DNA of 64,000 nucleotides, from assembly GCF_000152945.2 (NCBI RefSeq), contig NC_020830.1, positions 558,001 to 622,000 on the forward strand. The letters run 5' to 3'. This DNA comes from Polaribacter sp. MED152. Its GTDB lineage: Bacteria; Bacteroidota; Bacteroidia; Flavobacteriales; Flavobacteriaceae. The position numbers and the translations under genes are program-made. The notes under the pieces are model-generated. The model had not been told where the DNA came from. It did no database searches and saw only the letters and a program-made list of their open reading frames with translations. Shown here in pieces: positions 33,538-42,858 of this stretch (the stretch's first letter is position 1; every line of letters starts with the position of its first letter).

Positions 33538-33981
33538 TTATTTATTAAATCTTTTCAGTTGCCAAAAAACCATTAACTGAACTACTAGCATATAAAACAA
33601 TACTTGAAAGTAATCAAAGCCTTGTAATTTTTCTGTTTCATCAAAAAGCAAACCTACTCCGTAATTTACTAAGGGTTGCACCAAAGCATAAAGAATTACC
33701 AAAATAAACGCAATTCTGTAAGATTGAGATCGTAAACTATCTATATACTCATCTTCTACTTTTTCTTTAGCTAAAGAAATAACTAGCATACCAATTAATA
33801 ATAAACCAGATAACACTGGCTTTACCCAAGTTGGTTCATCTACAAACTTTTTAGCAATCATTAATGCAAAAGCCGATAATGATATGATGTATCCTATTTT
33901 TTTATACTTATGATGCAGTTGAAACTTGTTCATTTTTTCTACATAACTTCTTTCCCTTTCACAGATTGATTGCTTATTCAT
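33538..33981 (-). CDS. Membrane protein co-encoded with the XRE regulator
   Basis: 147 residues. A charged N-terminus (about 1-28) is followed by four hydrophobic segments at about 29-45, 53-69, 88-108 and 122-140. This layout resembles the DUF2178-type membrane proteins that often accompany small XRE regulators, but I cannot confirm the family. It is the first gene of a two-gene operon with a well-placed promoter. The pair may form a signalling or stress unit (inference from synteny). Confidence 0.7.
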   Translation of the reverse strand: MNKQSICERERSYVEKMNKFQLHHKYKKIGYIISLSAFALMIAKKFVDEPTWVKPVLSGLLLIGMLVISLAKEKVEDEYIDSLRSQSYRIAFILVILYALVQPLVNYGVGLLFDETEKLQGFDYFQVLFYMLVVQLMVFWQLKRFNK

Positions 33982-34001
33982 TTTAATTTTGTTTTACAAA
34001 T

Positions 34002-34056
34002 TGACAAATACTTTTTATATAATGACAAATATACTTTACTTTTTAAGATTCTGCAA
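34002..34056 (-). promoter_or_regulatory. Promoter of the membrane-protein/XRE operon with repeated TGACAAATA sites
   Basis: On the minus strand TTTG (34053-34056), a 19-base spacer and TATATTTG (34026-34033) form the best promoter match in the window. TGACAAATA occurs at 34023-34031, overlapping the -7 box, and again at 34002-34010, 21 bases downstream, about two helical turns. These direct repeats are a candidate binding pair for the XRE protein of the operon. Confidence 0.6.
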
Positions 34057-34097
34057 ATTTTTTACTACATTTAAAAAATCAACCAAAGAACTACAAA

Positions 34098-34514
34098 ATG
34101 AATATCAAGAAAAAACCGAGTACTAAATTTTATATAATTGCAGTATTGGCACTTATTTGGAATTTAATGGGCGTTGGTGCTTACTTAGTCCAAGCCTTTA
34201 TGACAGATGAAATGATAGCCACTTTACCAGAAGAACAACAAGCTGAATTTCTAGTAGAGCATCCTGCTTGGTATACAGCGCTTTTTGCATTAGCCGTTTT
34301 TGGTGGTGCTTTAGCTTGTATTTTTTTACTAGCTAGAAAAAAATTGGCCTATTATTTATTTATAGTATCTGGAGTTTGTGCAATTGCCCAACAAGGATAT
34401 TTATTAGTCACAGTAGAACTATCTAGTGTAGTTATGCCAATTATGATTATTATTTTCTGCATCTTTTTAATTTGGTATTCTAAAAGATCTATTACAGAAG
34501 GATTATTAAATTAA
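34098..34514 (+). CDS. Hypothetical four-helix membrane protein
   Basis: 138 residues with four hydrophobic segments at about 10-31, 59-79, 84-104 and 110-127, and a short polar loop (about 37-55, TLPEEQQAEFLVEHPAW) between the first two. The sequence resembles Bacteroidota proteins often labelled as small sugar transporter-like, a label I would not trust. It is monocistronic, with a terminator after it. It diverges from the membrane-protein/XRE operon. Confidence 0.75.
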   Translation: MNIKKKPSTKFYIIAVLALIWNLMGVGAYLVQAFMTDEMIATLPEEQQAEFLVEHPAWYTALFALAVFGGALACIFLLARKKLAYYLFIVSGVCAIAQQGYLLVTVELSSVVMPIMIIIFCIFLIWYSKRSITEGLLN

Positions 34515-34521
34515 CCAACTG

Positions 34522-34550
34522 AAAAAAGCTGCTAAATGCAGCTTTTTTTT
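34522..34550 (+). terminator. Intrinsic terminator
   Basis: Eleven-base arms 34522-34532 and 34538-34548 (core AAGCTGC/GCAGCTT), loop TAAAT, then Ts, directly after the membrane-protein stop. Confidence 0.9.
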
Positions 34551-34603
34551 ATCAATCATATTTACTAAATTTTCATACTAATTATTAAACCCATTCAAAT
34601 TTT

Positions 34604-37600
34604 ATGAAACTACAATACAAATTTATAATTGCGTTTTTTATAGGATTGCTTTCATTCCCTTTGAACGCTCAAAAAAAAGACTCCTTATCTGGTCAAGAAA
34701 AGTTTAAAGAATTGCCTTTAGAAAGTGGAAGAAAAATAAACTTTAAAACTACAGAAGGTACTTGGTTATCTTTAGATATCAGTCCAGATGGTGAAACCAT
34801 TATCTTTAGTATGCTTGGTGATTTATATACCATTCCTTTTTCAGGTGGTAAAGCCACTAGAATTACAGATGGTTTAGCCTTAGATACAAAACCTAACTAT
34901 AGTCCAGATGGTAAAAGCATCGCTTTTGCATCAGACAGAAGTGGTAATGATAATGTTTGGATTTTAAATTTAGAAACAAAAGAAACAAGACAAGTAACCA
35001 AGGACAAAAGAGGTGCAGTTGAATCTGTAGCTTGGTCTCCAGATGGCGAATATATTGTTGCTGCTAAAGGTAAAAGAAACTTAAAATTACACTTGTACCA
35101 TAAAGATGCAGGAAGTGGTACACAACTAATTAAAGAACCTGCAAGTCTTAAAACTGTAGAACCTGTTTTTAGCCCAGACAATAAGTATATCTATTATTCA
35201 TCAAGAACTGGTGGTTGGAATTACAATGCACAATTACCTCAATATCAAATTTCTAGATATGATTTAGAAACTGGGAAATCTACGAGAGTAACTTCGAGAT
35301 ATGGTTCTGCATTTACACCTACACTTTCAAGTGATGGTAAATACATGGTTTATGGTTCTAGATATGAAGAAAAAACTGGCTTGGTTTTAAGAGATTTAAT
35401 TTCTGGTGATGAAAACTGGTTGGCTTATCCTGTTCAAAGAGATGAGCAAGAGTCTGTGGCTTCTTTAGGCGTTTTACCAGCAATGGTATTTACCCCAAAT
35501 AATAAAGAGGTATTGGCATCTTATGGTGGTAAAATTTATAGAATTCCGATTTCTGGAGAAAAGGCAATAGAAATTCCTTTTGAGGTAGATGTAGATTTGG
35601 CTATAGGACCAAAATTAGAATTTAAATACCCTATTTCAGACAATCCAGAAATGTTTGCGAATCAGATCAGAAGTCCAAAAACTTCTCCAGATGGAAAACA
35701 TATTGTATTTAATGCTTTAAATAAACTATATATAATGCAACTTCCTGATGGCAAGCCTAAAAGGTTAACTAAAATGGATGTAAATGAAATGCAACCAAAT
35801 TGGTCTCCAAATGGTAAAGAAATTGTCTACACTACTTGGTCTGAAAAAGATGGAGGGCATTTATATAAAGTAAATGCTAAAGGAGGTAAACCAATAAAAC
35901 TAACCAACACATCAGCATTATATAACACTCCTGTTTGGGATGCAAAAACCAATAGAATTGTATTTACGAAAGGAAGTGCTCAAAACTTTAAAAACGCCTA
36001 CACTAGAGGTGCCTTTTCTGGCAGTGAAGATTTAGCTTGGATTTCAAGTGATGGTGGAGAAGTAAATTTTATCACTAAAACTAATGGAAGAAGAAATCCT
36101 CATTTTGTAAAAAGTGACGATAGAATATATTTAAGTAATGGATCTGGTTTAAGCTCAATTCGTTGGGATGGAACAGATGAAAAGAAAATTGTTAGCATTA
36201 GAGGTATTGTAACTTTTGGTAATTCTCATAAAGACAATGTTGATTTTGGACATGTAGATGATGATGTAAGTGAAGAAAGAAACAATGCTTCTAGACCTGT
36301 AGAAGTGTATATGGCTCCAGAAGGGGATAAAGCAATGGCTTTAATTACAAATGATGTGTATGTGGTAACAGTTCCTAAATATGGACAAACGCCTACAATC
36401 TCTGTATCTATCCCTTCTTCTGCATCATTTCCTTCATGGAAATTAACCACTTTTGGAGGTGAATTTCCTTCATGGTCTAAAGATGGCAACAGTGTGCATT
36501 GGGCTTTAGGTAAGGCATTTTTTAGTTACAATTTAAAAGAGGCAAAGCAAGTTGAACAAGATTTAAAAGACAAAAAGAAAACAAGAAAAGAAGAACTCGC
36601 TAAACTATCTGACGAAGAAAGAAAAAAAGAAGAGAAAAAAGATAAAGAAGCTGCTAAAAAAAATAAAAAGGATGAAACCTATCAACCATTAGAAATTGAT
36701 ATTAATGTGCCTATTAAAAGAGATATTCCAAATGGTACTGCCCTAATTAAAGGAGCTCGTTTAATAACTATGAATAACAATGATGTTATTGAAAATGGAG
36801 ATATTCTTGTAGTAAATAATAGAATAAAAGCAATTGGTGAAGCTGGTTCATTAGAAGTGCCTAGAAATGCTAAAATCATAGATGCAAAAGGAAAAACAAT
36901 TATACCTGGTTTTGTAGATACACATTCTCATTTAAGAACCTATGCAGGCATTCATAAAAAGCAAATATGGTCTTATGCAGCAAATTTAGCTTATGGTGTT
37001 ACAGCTTCTAGAGATCCGCAAACAGGTACAACAGACGTTCTTACCTATTTTGATTTGGTAAAAACTGGTGAAATGTTAGGGCCAAGAGCCTATTCTACAG
37101 GGCCTGGTTTAGGGTATTGGGCATATAACTTAAAAAGCTATGATCAAACTAAAGAAGCTTTAAAAAAGTACAGTAAATATTACAACACGAATACCATTAA
37201 AATGTACATTGTTGGGAATAGACAACATAGACAATGGGTAATTAAAGCTGCCAAAGAACAACGATTAATGCCAACCACAGAAGGTGCTTTAGATTTTAAA
37301 TTAAATATTACAGAGATATTAGACGGTTATCCAGGGCATGAACATTCATACCCAGTAACACCTTTGTATAAAGATATTATTCAATCTGTGGCAGAATCTC
37401 AAATTGCTTACACTCCTACTCTTTTAGTTTCTTATGGAGGTCCTTGGGCTGAAAACTATTTTTACTCTAGAGAAAATCCGTATCATGATAAAAAGTTAAA
37501 ATACTTTACACCTTACACAGATTTAGCGAGTAAAGCTAGAAGAAGACCAGGTTGGTTTATGGATGAGGAGCATATATTTACGGAGCACGCAAAATTTGTA

Positions 37601-37987
37601 GAGGATTTAATTAATGCTGGAGGATTAACAGGTGTTGGAAGTCATGGACAATTGCAAGGCTTAGGTTTTCATTGGGAGCTTTGGGCAACCGCTTCTGGAA
37701 CAAGTAAAATGAATGCCTTAAAAGCGGCTACCATTCTTGGTGCTAAATCAATTGGTTTAGATGGTGATATTGGTTCTTTAGAAGTTGGAAAAATGGCAGA
37801 TTTTATCATTCTAGATAAAAATCCTTTAGATGATATTAGAAATACCAATACTATTTACCAAGTGATGAAAAACGGGCGTTTGTACAATGCCAATAATTTG
37901 GATGAAGTTTATCCAAGACAAAAGAAAGCTACTGATTTTTGGTGGCATCAGAAAAAACCAAATGGTTTACCTGGTATTCAAAATTAA
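34604..37987 (+). CDS. Secreted TolB-like beta-propeller fused to amidohydrolase
   Basis: 1127 residues. Signal peptide (KLQYKFIIAFFIGLLSFPLNAQ; cleavage near 23). A propeller of PD40/TolB repeats (about 50-640) shows many SPDG and SPNGK motifs (ISPDGETI, YSPDGKSIAFASD, WSPNGKEIVYT). A lysine/glutamate-rich linker follows (about 652-691). The amidohydrolase domain (about 710-1110) has the metal motif HSH at 774-776 in FVDTHSHLRTY, and GKMADFIILDKNPLDD near its end. It is probably periplasmic and acts on peptide-like or cyclic amide substrates; the propeller may gate access. It is monocistronic, ended by a hairpin. Confidence 0.88.
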   Translation: MKLQYKFIIAFFIGLLSFPLNAQKKDSLSGQEKFKELPLESGRKINFKTTEGTWLSLDISPDGETIIFSMLGDLYTIPFSGGKATRITDGLALDTKPNYSPDGKSIAFASDRSGNDNVWILNLETKETRQVTKDKRGAVESVAWSPDGEYIVAAKGKRNLKLHLYHKDAGSGTQLIKEPASLKTVEPVFSPDNKYIYYSSRTGGWNYNAQLPQYQISRYDLETGKSTRVTSRYGSAFTPTLSSDGKYMVYGSRYEEKTGLVLRDLISGDENWLAYPVQRDEQESVASLGVLPAMVFTPNNKEVLASYGGKIYRIPISGEKAIEIPFEVDVDLAIGPKLEFKYPISDNPEMFANQIRSPKTSPDGKHIVFNALNKLYIMQLPDGKPKRLTKMDVNEMQPNWSPNGKEIVYTTWSEKDGGHLYKVNAKGGKPIKLTNTSALYNTPVWDAKTNRIVFTKGSAQNFKNAYTRGAFSGSEDLAWISSDGGEVNFITKTNGRRNPHFVKSDDRIYLSNGSGLSSIRWDGTDEKKIVSIRGIVTFGNSHKDNVDFGHVDDDVSEERNNASRPVEVYMAPEGDKAMALITNDVYVVTVPKYGQTPTISVSIPSSASFPSWKLTTFGGEFPSWSKDGNSVHWALGKAFFSYNLKEAKQVEQDLKDKKKTRKEELAKLSDEERKKEEKKDKEAAKKNKKDETYQPLEIDINVPIKRDIPNGTALIKGARLITMNNNDVIENGDILVVNNRIKAIGEAGSLEVPRNAKIIDAKGKTIIPGFVDTHSHLRTYAGIHKKQIWSYAANLAYGVTASRDPQTGTTDVLTYFDLVKTGEMLGPRAYSTGPGLGYWAYNLKSYDQTKEALKKYSKYYNTNTIKMYIVGNRQHRQWVIKAAKEQRLMPTTEGALDFKLNITEILDGYPGHEHSYPVTPLYKDIIQSVAESQIAYTPTLLVSYGGPWAENYFYSRENPYHDKKLKYFTPYTDLASKARRRPGWFMDEEHIFTEHAKFVEDLINAGGLTGVGSHGQLQGLGFHWELWATASGTSKMNALKAATILGAKSIGLDGDIGSLEVGKMADFIILDKNPLDDIRNTNTIYQVMKNGRLYNANNLDEVYPRQKKATDFWWHQKKPNGLPGIQN

Positions 37988-37992
37988 AATTA

Positions 37993-38026
37993 AAAACTCT
38001 CACTTTCTAAGTTGAGAGTTTTTTTT
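37993..38026. terminator. Intrinsic terminator, probably bidirectional
   Basis: Ten-base arms 37993-38002 and 38013-38022 (AAAACTCTCA/TGAGAGTTTT) with T-run downstream and A-run upstream, between the amidohydrolase gene and the convergent MaoC gene. Confidence 0.85.
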
Positions 38027-38033
38027 TATCTCT

Positions 38034-38498
38034 TTATTCAAATAAGGCAGCCAAGAATTCGGCTACACATGCAGGTTTTTCTTGACCTTTAATTTCGATA
38101 GTGCAATTGAAAGTTACTTTAATTCCGTTATTTGCCAAAGGCTCAATTTCTTTAACAGAACTTAGCATACGTAACTCACTATTTACAGGTACAGGATTTG
38201 GAAAACGAACTTTGTTTAAACCATAATTTAAACCCATTTTTACACTTTTAATGGTAAATGCTTCCTCTAGCATTCTAGAAATCATAGCTACAGACATAAA
38301 GCCATGTGCTACAGTACTTTTAAATGGTGATTCGTTTTGTGCTCTTTCTTCATCAACATGAATCCATTGCTTGTCTAAAGTAGCATTCGCAAAGTCATTA
38401 ATCATTTCTTGAGTAATTGTATACCACTCACCTTTTGGCAAATCCTTACCAAGCATTGTTTTAAACTCTTCAAAATTTTTAAATTCTTGTGCTTTCAT
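38034..38498 (-). CDS. MaoC-family (hotdog) dehydratase
   Basis: 154 residues of the R-specific enoyl-CoA hydratase type. The active-site segment is FANATLDKQWIHVDEERA (about 36-53), in which the family usually has Asp and His five residues apart, followed by TVAHGFMSVAM. It would hydrate enoyl-CoA in fatty-acid metabolism. It ends a minus-strand operon: it starts two bases after the TRIC gene stop. The other genes do not define a pathway. Confidence 0.9.
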   Translation of the reverse strand: MKAQEFKNFEEFKTMLGKDLPKGEWYTITQEMINDFANATLDKQWIHVDEERAQNESPFKSTVAHGFMSVAMISRMLEEAFTIKSVKMGLNYGLNKVRFPNPVPVNSELRMLSSVKEIEPLANNGIKVTFNCTIEIKGQEKPACVAEFLAALFE

Positions 38499-38500
38499 AG

Positions 38501-39127
38501 TTATTGTTTTTTAGAGAATAAATCGTCATTAATTTTGGGCAATTCCAATTCGTATTTTACAGAAACTAAACGAATGATAATAATAACAGAGGCAGAGATT
38601 ATAAAATTAATGTCTTTTGGAGCCTCTGCTATATTTAAAACTAAATACGATAAACCACCAGCCAAACAGGCTGATGCATAAATTTCTTTTTCAAAAATTA
38701 ATGGAACCTTGTTCGTTAATACGTCTCTTAGAACGCCACCAAAAACGGCAGAAATCATTCCCATAATTAATGCAATTAATGGATGCAAATCAAAAGATAA
38801 ACCCTTTTGCAAGCCTAATAAAGTAAATACGCTAATACCAATGGTATCAAATAAAAATAAGGTTTTACTTAGGAATGCAATTTTACTTTTGAATAAGAAT
38901 GTTAGAAAAACCGCTAAGAAAATTGTCCATAAATAATTTAAATCGCCAATCCAATTTATTGGATGAGCATTGATTAAAATATCACGCAACATTCCACCAC
39001 CAACAGCAGTTACAAAAGCAATGATAAGTACACCAAATAAATCGAACTTTTTGTCTGAAGCTACAAGTGCACCACTAATAGCAAAAGCAAAGGTTCCTAA
39101 AATATCTATGGTATAAATTAAATTCAT
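38501..39127 (-). CDS. TRIC-family cation channel (UPF0126/YicG-like)
   Basis: 208 residues with seven hydrophobic segments made of two repeats. Each repeat carries the GG..RD motif: VGGGMLRDIL (about 42-51) and FGGVLRDVLTNKVP (about 129-142). Bacterial TRIC proteins form trimeric potassium-permeable channels in the inner membrane. It is immediately preceded by the helicase gene (0 bases) and followed by MaoC (2 bases). Confidence 0.92.
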   Translation of the reverse strand: MNLIYTIDILGTFAFAISGALVASDKKFDLFGVLIIAFVTAVGGGMLRDILINAHPINWIGDLNYLWTIFLAVFLTFLFKSKIAFLSKTLFLFDTIGISVFTLLGLQKGLSFDLHPLIALIMGMISAVFGGVLRDVLTNKVPLIFEKEIYASACLAGGLSYLVLNIAEAPKDINFIISASVIIIIRLVSVKYELELPKINDDLFSKKQ

Positions 39128-40249
39128 TTACACTGTAACTTCTGTAAATTTAATGTTCAACTCTTTTTGAAGTTGATGAATTTTTTCTAATTCTGATGGT
39201 AAAATAAAGGCTAAAGATGTACCAGTTTTACCAGCTCTTGCTGTTCTACCACTTCTATGTGTATAATATTCTAATTGTTCTGGTAATTGATGATGAATTA
39301 CAAACTCTAATTCTCTAACATCAATTCCACGTGCAGAAACATCTGTAGATATTAAGTATTGTAAACTTTCGTTTTTAAAAGCACGCATTACTTTATCTCG
39401 TTCTTTCTGTTGCATATCGCCTTCTAAAGCAGCTGCAGAAAAGCCTTCATCTACCAATTGTTTAGCTAAATTTTGAGCACCTGCTTTTGTTCTGCAAAAG
39501 ATAATACCCCTTTGTGCTTGTCTTTTCTCTAGAAATGTAACAATATCTGCTACCTTCTCTTTTAAGGTAGTTTTTGCAAATTGATGACGAATATTGGCGT
39601 TAACCAATGTATTTTTATTAATCTCAATTCTAGGAGCATTGGCATCCATATATGTTTTTACAATACGCTTAATTTCATCTGGCATTGTTGCAGAAAACAA
39701 CCATGTTTTTCTATCAGATTTCGTAGTGAACTTTAAAATTCGGTTTAAATCTTGTTTAAAACCCATGCTTAACATCTCATCAGCCTCATCTAAAATTACT
39801 GTTTTTACATGGCTAATATCAACTGCACCTCTTTCAATTAAATCTATTAAACGACCAGGAGTTGCAATTACAATATGCGTGGTTCTCTTTAAATTGTTCA
39901 TTTGCCTATCTATTTTTTCACCCCCAAAAACGGCTTCTAAAAAAATACGATCATCTACATATTTCGTAAACTTGAACAATTGTTTTTTAATTTGCTGCAC
40001 CAACTCTCTAGTTGGAGAAAGAATTAAAGCCTGAATGTGATCTGAATTAGCATCTATATGATGTAAAACAGGCAAACCAAAAGCGGCTGTTTTACCAGTA
40101 CCTGTTTGCGCTAAACCAATAAAATCTGTAGGTGATTTTAGTAATACAGGTATTGCTTTTTCTTGAATATCTGTAGGTTTTGTAATCCCAATTTCTTTTA
40201 TCGATTTTATATAATCTTTTCTAATTCCTAATCCTGCAAATGTTGACAT
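39128..40249 (-). CDS. DEAD-box RNA helicase
   Basis: 373 residues, the minimal two-RecA-domain core with no C-terminal extension. Q-motif with Q29 and upstream aromatic F4, motif I AQTGTGKT (47-54), Ia PTREL, II DEAD (154-157), III SAT (186-188), V TDVSARGID and VI HRSGRTARAG. It would unwind short RNA duplexes, most likely in ribosome assembly or mRNA turnover, as for RhlE/DbpA-type proteins. It is the second gene of the thioesterase-helicase-TRIC-MaoC operon. Confidence 0.95.
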   Translation of the reverse strand: MSTFAGLGIRKDYIKSIKEIGITKPTDIQEKAIPVLLKSPTDFIGLAQTGTGKTAAFGLPVLHHIDANSDHIQALILSPTRELVQQIKKQLFKFTKYVDDRIFLEAVFGGEKIDRQMNNLKRTTHIVIATPGRLIDLIERGAVDISHVKTVILDEADEMLSMGFKQDLNRILKFTTKSDRKTWLFSATMPDEIKRIVKTYMDANAPRIEINKNTLVNANIRHQFAKTTLKEKVADIVTFLEKRQAQRGIIFCRTKAGAQNLAKQLVDEGFSAAALEGDMQQKERDKVMRAFKNESLQYLISTDVSARGIDVRELEFVIHHQLPEQLEYYTHRSGRTARAGKTGTSLAFILPSELEKIHQLQKELNIKFTEVTV

Positions 40250-40277
40250 GCTTTCTAAATTTTGTGCAAAGATACTT

Positions 40278-40682
40278 TTATTTAAAAGGTTGCAATAGAT
40301 TTAAAATGTTTTCTCTTATTCTAACGGGTTTGTAACTTTTTGCATCTAATAAAACCCATATGGTTTTTGATTTGGCTAAAAGAGTTTCGCCCTTATAAAA
40401 TTCTATGAATCGTTCAGAGGTAACACCCTTAGTATTGCCAACATAAGTTTTAGCTGTAATTTCATCACCTAAAAAAGCTTCGCTTTTATAATCAATTTCA
40501 TGTCTGCTTACCACCCAAATAGTATCTGTAATTGGTTGATTTTTTGTTAAATGTGCCCAATGCATAAAAGCTACTTCATCCATCCATTTTACGTAAATAG
40601 CATTATTTACATGATTTAAATCGTCTATATCTTCTGCCTTAATTTCGATTTTAACCTCGAAAAAATTATTCATAATTATCAA
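40278..40682 (-). CDS. Acyl-CoA thioesterase (4HBT hotdog family)
   Basis: 134 residues. The hotdog motif DLNHVNNAIYVKWMDEVAF (about 19-37) holds the family's catalytic Asp/Asn region and matches YbgC/FadM-like thioesterases. It is the first gene of a minus-strand operon that runs into the helicase after 28 bases. Start ATG at 40682; an upstream ATG three codons earlier in MIIMN is part of the same open frame, and both are possible. It is cytoplasmic. Substrate unknown. Confidence 0.9.
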   Translation of the reverse strand: MIIMNNFFEVKIEIKAEDIDDLNHVNNAIYVKWMDEVAFMHWAHLTKNQPITDTIWVVSRHEIDYKSEAFLGDEITAKTYVGNTKGVTSERFIEFYKGETLLAKSKTIWVLLDAKSYKPVRIRENILNLLQPFK

Positions 40683-40777
40683 TTTTCGTAAACTTATAAA
40701 AATTTACTTAGGTATAGCTAATATTGATGATAGTTTACCAATTTAATAAACTATTAGTAGGATATTTGCATAGAACT

Positions 40778-42115
40778 ATGGCACAATTAGCAAACGAATT
40801 AGGTACAGAAAAAATTAATAAGTTATTGATAAAACAAGCAGTTCCTGCTACTATTGGAATACTTGTGATGTCTTTAAATATGATTGTAGACACCATATTT
40901 GTTGGGCAATGGATTGGTGTTTTAGCAATTGCAGCAATCACAGTGGTTTTACCTATTGCTTTTTTAATTTCATCTATTGGAATGGGAATAGGAATTGGAG
41001 GTTCTTCTATAATTTCTAGGGCTTTAGGTGCAGAAAACTCAGAAAAAGCCTTTCTAACTTTTGGTAATCAAATTTGTTTAACGCTAATTTTAGCCATCAT
41101 ATTTGTGCTTTTGGGTAACTTTTTTAGTGTCCCAATTTTAGATTTGTTTGGAGCAAAAGGAGATATTTTACCTATTGCATCAGATTATTTTACAGTTGTT
41201 ATTTATGGAGTTCCTTTTTTGGCTTTTGCAATGATGGGTAACCCTGTTATACGTGCAGAAGGTAAACCTAAATTTGCCATGTATGCTATGATGATACCTG
41301 CAGTATTAAATATTGTATTAGATATCATCTTTATAAAATATTTTGATTGGGGTATGACAGGAGCTGGCTTAGCCACTTCTATTTCATTTGCCAGTTGTGG
41401 TTTGTATATTCTGTACTTCTTTTTATCTAAAAAAAGTGAATTAAAAATTATTCCTAAAAACTTTAAACTAGATCTAAAAATTGTTAGAGAAATTGTAGAA
41501 TTAGGTGGAGTTTCTGTTGTAAGACAAGGGGCAATAAGCATTTTAATGATTGTCTTAAATTATTCTTTATTTACGTATGGAGGAGAAATATCCATATCAA
41601 TATTCGGAATTATAAACAGAGTAATGATGTTTGCACTATCTCCTGTATTAGGAGTTTCGCAAGGGTTTTTACCAGTGGCAGGATTTAATATTGGTGCAAA
41701 TAAAAATGATCGAGTAAAGGAAACTATAAAGAAATCTATTTATTTTGGATCTCTTTTGGGTACAATAATCTTTATAGGAATAGTTGTTTTTAAAGAACAA
41801 ATCATATCCATATTTACACGAGACACAACTTTATTAAGTGAAACCCCAAATGCAATGCTTATTGTATTTTTAGTTACACCAATTGTAACAATGCAGTTAA
41901 TAGGCTCTGCATATTTTCAAGCAGCAGGTAAAGCAGTTCCTGCACTTATTTTAACCTTACTAAAGCAAGGTATATTTTTAATACCTCTAGCTTACTTTTT
42001 ACCAAAATATTATGGTGTTGCTGGTGTTTGGTGGTCTTTTCCTATTGCAGATACACTGTCTACAATTGTTACTGTTTTGGTTTTGAAACGTGAGGTTGAT
42101 AAAAATTTACAATAA
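40778..42115 (+). CDS. MATE-family efflux transporter
   Basis: 445 residues from the ATG at 40778. The open frame extends 18 codons further, to a TTG at 40724, but those residues (VYQFNKLLVGYLHR) are not part of a MATE helix, and a near -7 box GATATTTG falls within them. Twelve hydrophobic segments in two bundles, with the MATE patterns QAVPATIGILVMSLNMIVDT in helix 1 and RQGAISILMIVLNYSLF in helix 7. It would export drugs or metabolites using Na+ or H+. It is monocistronic and convergent with the DUF2461 gene. Confidence 0.92.
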   Translation: MAQLANELGTEKINKLLIKQAVPATIGILVMSLNMIVDTIFVGQWIGVLAIAAITVVLPIAFLISSIGMGIGIGGSSIISRALGAENSEKAFLTFGNQICLTLILAIIFVLLGNFFSVPILDLFGAKGDILPIASDYFTVVIYGVPFLAFAMMGNPVIRAEGKPKFAMYAMMIPAVLNIVLDIIFIKYFDWGMTGAGLATSISFASCGLYILYFFLSKKSELKIIPKNFKLDLKIVREIVELGGVSVVRQGAISILMIVLNYSLFTYGGEISISIFGIINRVMMFALSPVLGVSQGFLPVAGFNIGANKNDRVKETIKKSIYFGSLLGTIIFIGIVVFKEQIISIFTRDTTLLSETPNAMLIVFLVTPIVTMQLIGSAYFQAAGKAVPALILTLLKQGIFLIPLAYFLPKYYGVAGVWWSFPIADTLSTIVTVLVLKREVDKNLQ

Positions 42116-42126
42116 ATTTCTTGAAA

Positions 42127-42801
42127 TCATAAAATGCTTTCACCATTTAAATTAGTCGTAAGAATATCACTAAATAAATTAAAAAAAGGTCTTAAAGCTA
42201 AGAAACTTTCATTTACGTTGTCTGTAAAATCTTTTGATAACACTTCTTTATCTGTAAATTTCTTCATGGCAATGAATCCTTTTTTTCTTAAAAGGTCTAC
42301 GTCTTTATGATCTTTATCAAAACCTCTTGGAGCCGTTTTTAATTCGCTAAAACTGTAAAACGAGTCACCAAAATGTTTTTGAAATTCATTATCCTTCAAA
42401 ATGCCTCTAATTTCTGAAGCATCTTGTTCAATTTCTTTTCTTAATCGAAATAAATCATCTTTGTTGGGCTCCCAAAATCCGCCAGCTAGAAAAGATTCTC
42501 CAGGTCTAACTTGCAGAAAATAGCCTCCTCTTAAAGAAGCTCCTAACCTTGAATATGAATTCGAAAAATGTGCTTTGTAAGGTGTTTTATCTTTAGAGAA
42601 ACGAACATCTCTATAAATTCGCATCATTTTAGATTTCTCTATTTCATCATGCATTTCTAGTTTTTCTAAAACTTCTGCAAATACAGCTTTAGCATTAGCT
42701 CTTGCTTGTTCGTATGTGTTTTTATGTTCTGCAAACCAATCTCTATTATTGTTTTTGCGTAAATCTTTCAGAAATTGAAACGTAGTTTTATCTATTGTCA
42801 T
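42127..42801 (-). CDS. DUF2461 (TIGR02453) family protein
   Basis: 224 residues with the family's characteristic opening FLKDLRKNNNRDWFAEHK (about 10-27), then MMRIYRDVRFSKDKTPYKAH and LRGGYFLQVRPGESFLAGG. Function is unknown across the family, which is widespread in bacteria and some fungi. The Arg/Lys/Asp-rich conserved block suggests phosphate or nucleic-acid binding, but that is guesswork. It is a single gene, divergent from the DUF1853 gene after 57 bases. Confidence 0.9.
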   Translation of the reverse strand: MTIDKTTFQFLKDLRKNNNRDWFAEHKNTYEQARANAKAVFAEVLEKLEMHDEIEKSKMMRIYRDVRFSKDKTPYKAHFSNSYSRLGASLRGGYFLQVRPGESFLAGGFWEPNKDDLFRLRKEIEQDASEIRGILKDNEFQKHFGDSFYSFSELKTAPRGFDKDHKDVDLLRKKGFIAMKKFTDKEVLSKDFTDNVNESFLALRPFFNLFSDILTTNLNGESIL

Positions 42802-42858
42802 TTATATACTGTTTGAACTTTCAATTTACAAAATAGAAATTGTAATTTCGAATAAGAA

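Noticed and set aside
36559..36675. Lysine/glutamate-rich stretch in the amidohydrolase suspected of being a frameshift
   Set aside because: Frame is continuous into a well-conserved amidohydrolase domain; it is a charged linker, not an error.
39594..40034. 146-codon open frame on the plus strand
   Set aside because: Lies wholly antisense within the DEAD-box helicase; no recognisable protein.
40724..40777. N-terminal extension of the MATE gene from TTG
   Set aside because: Contains a near -7 promoter box and does not match MATE N-termini; ATG at 40778 preferred.
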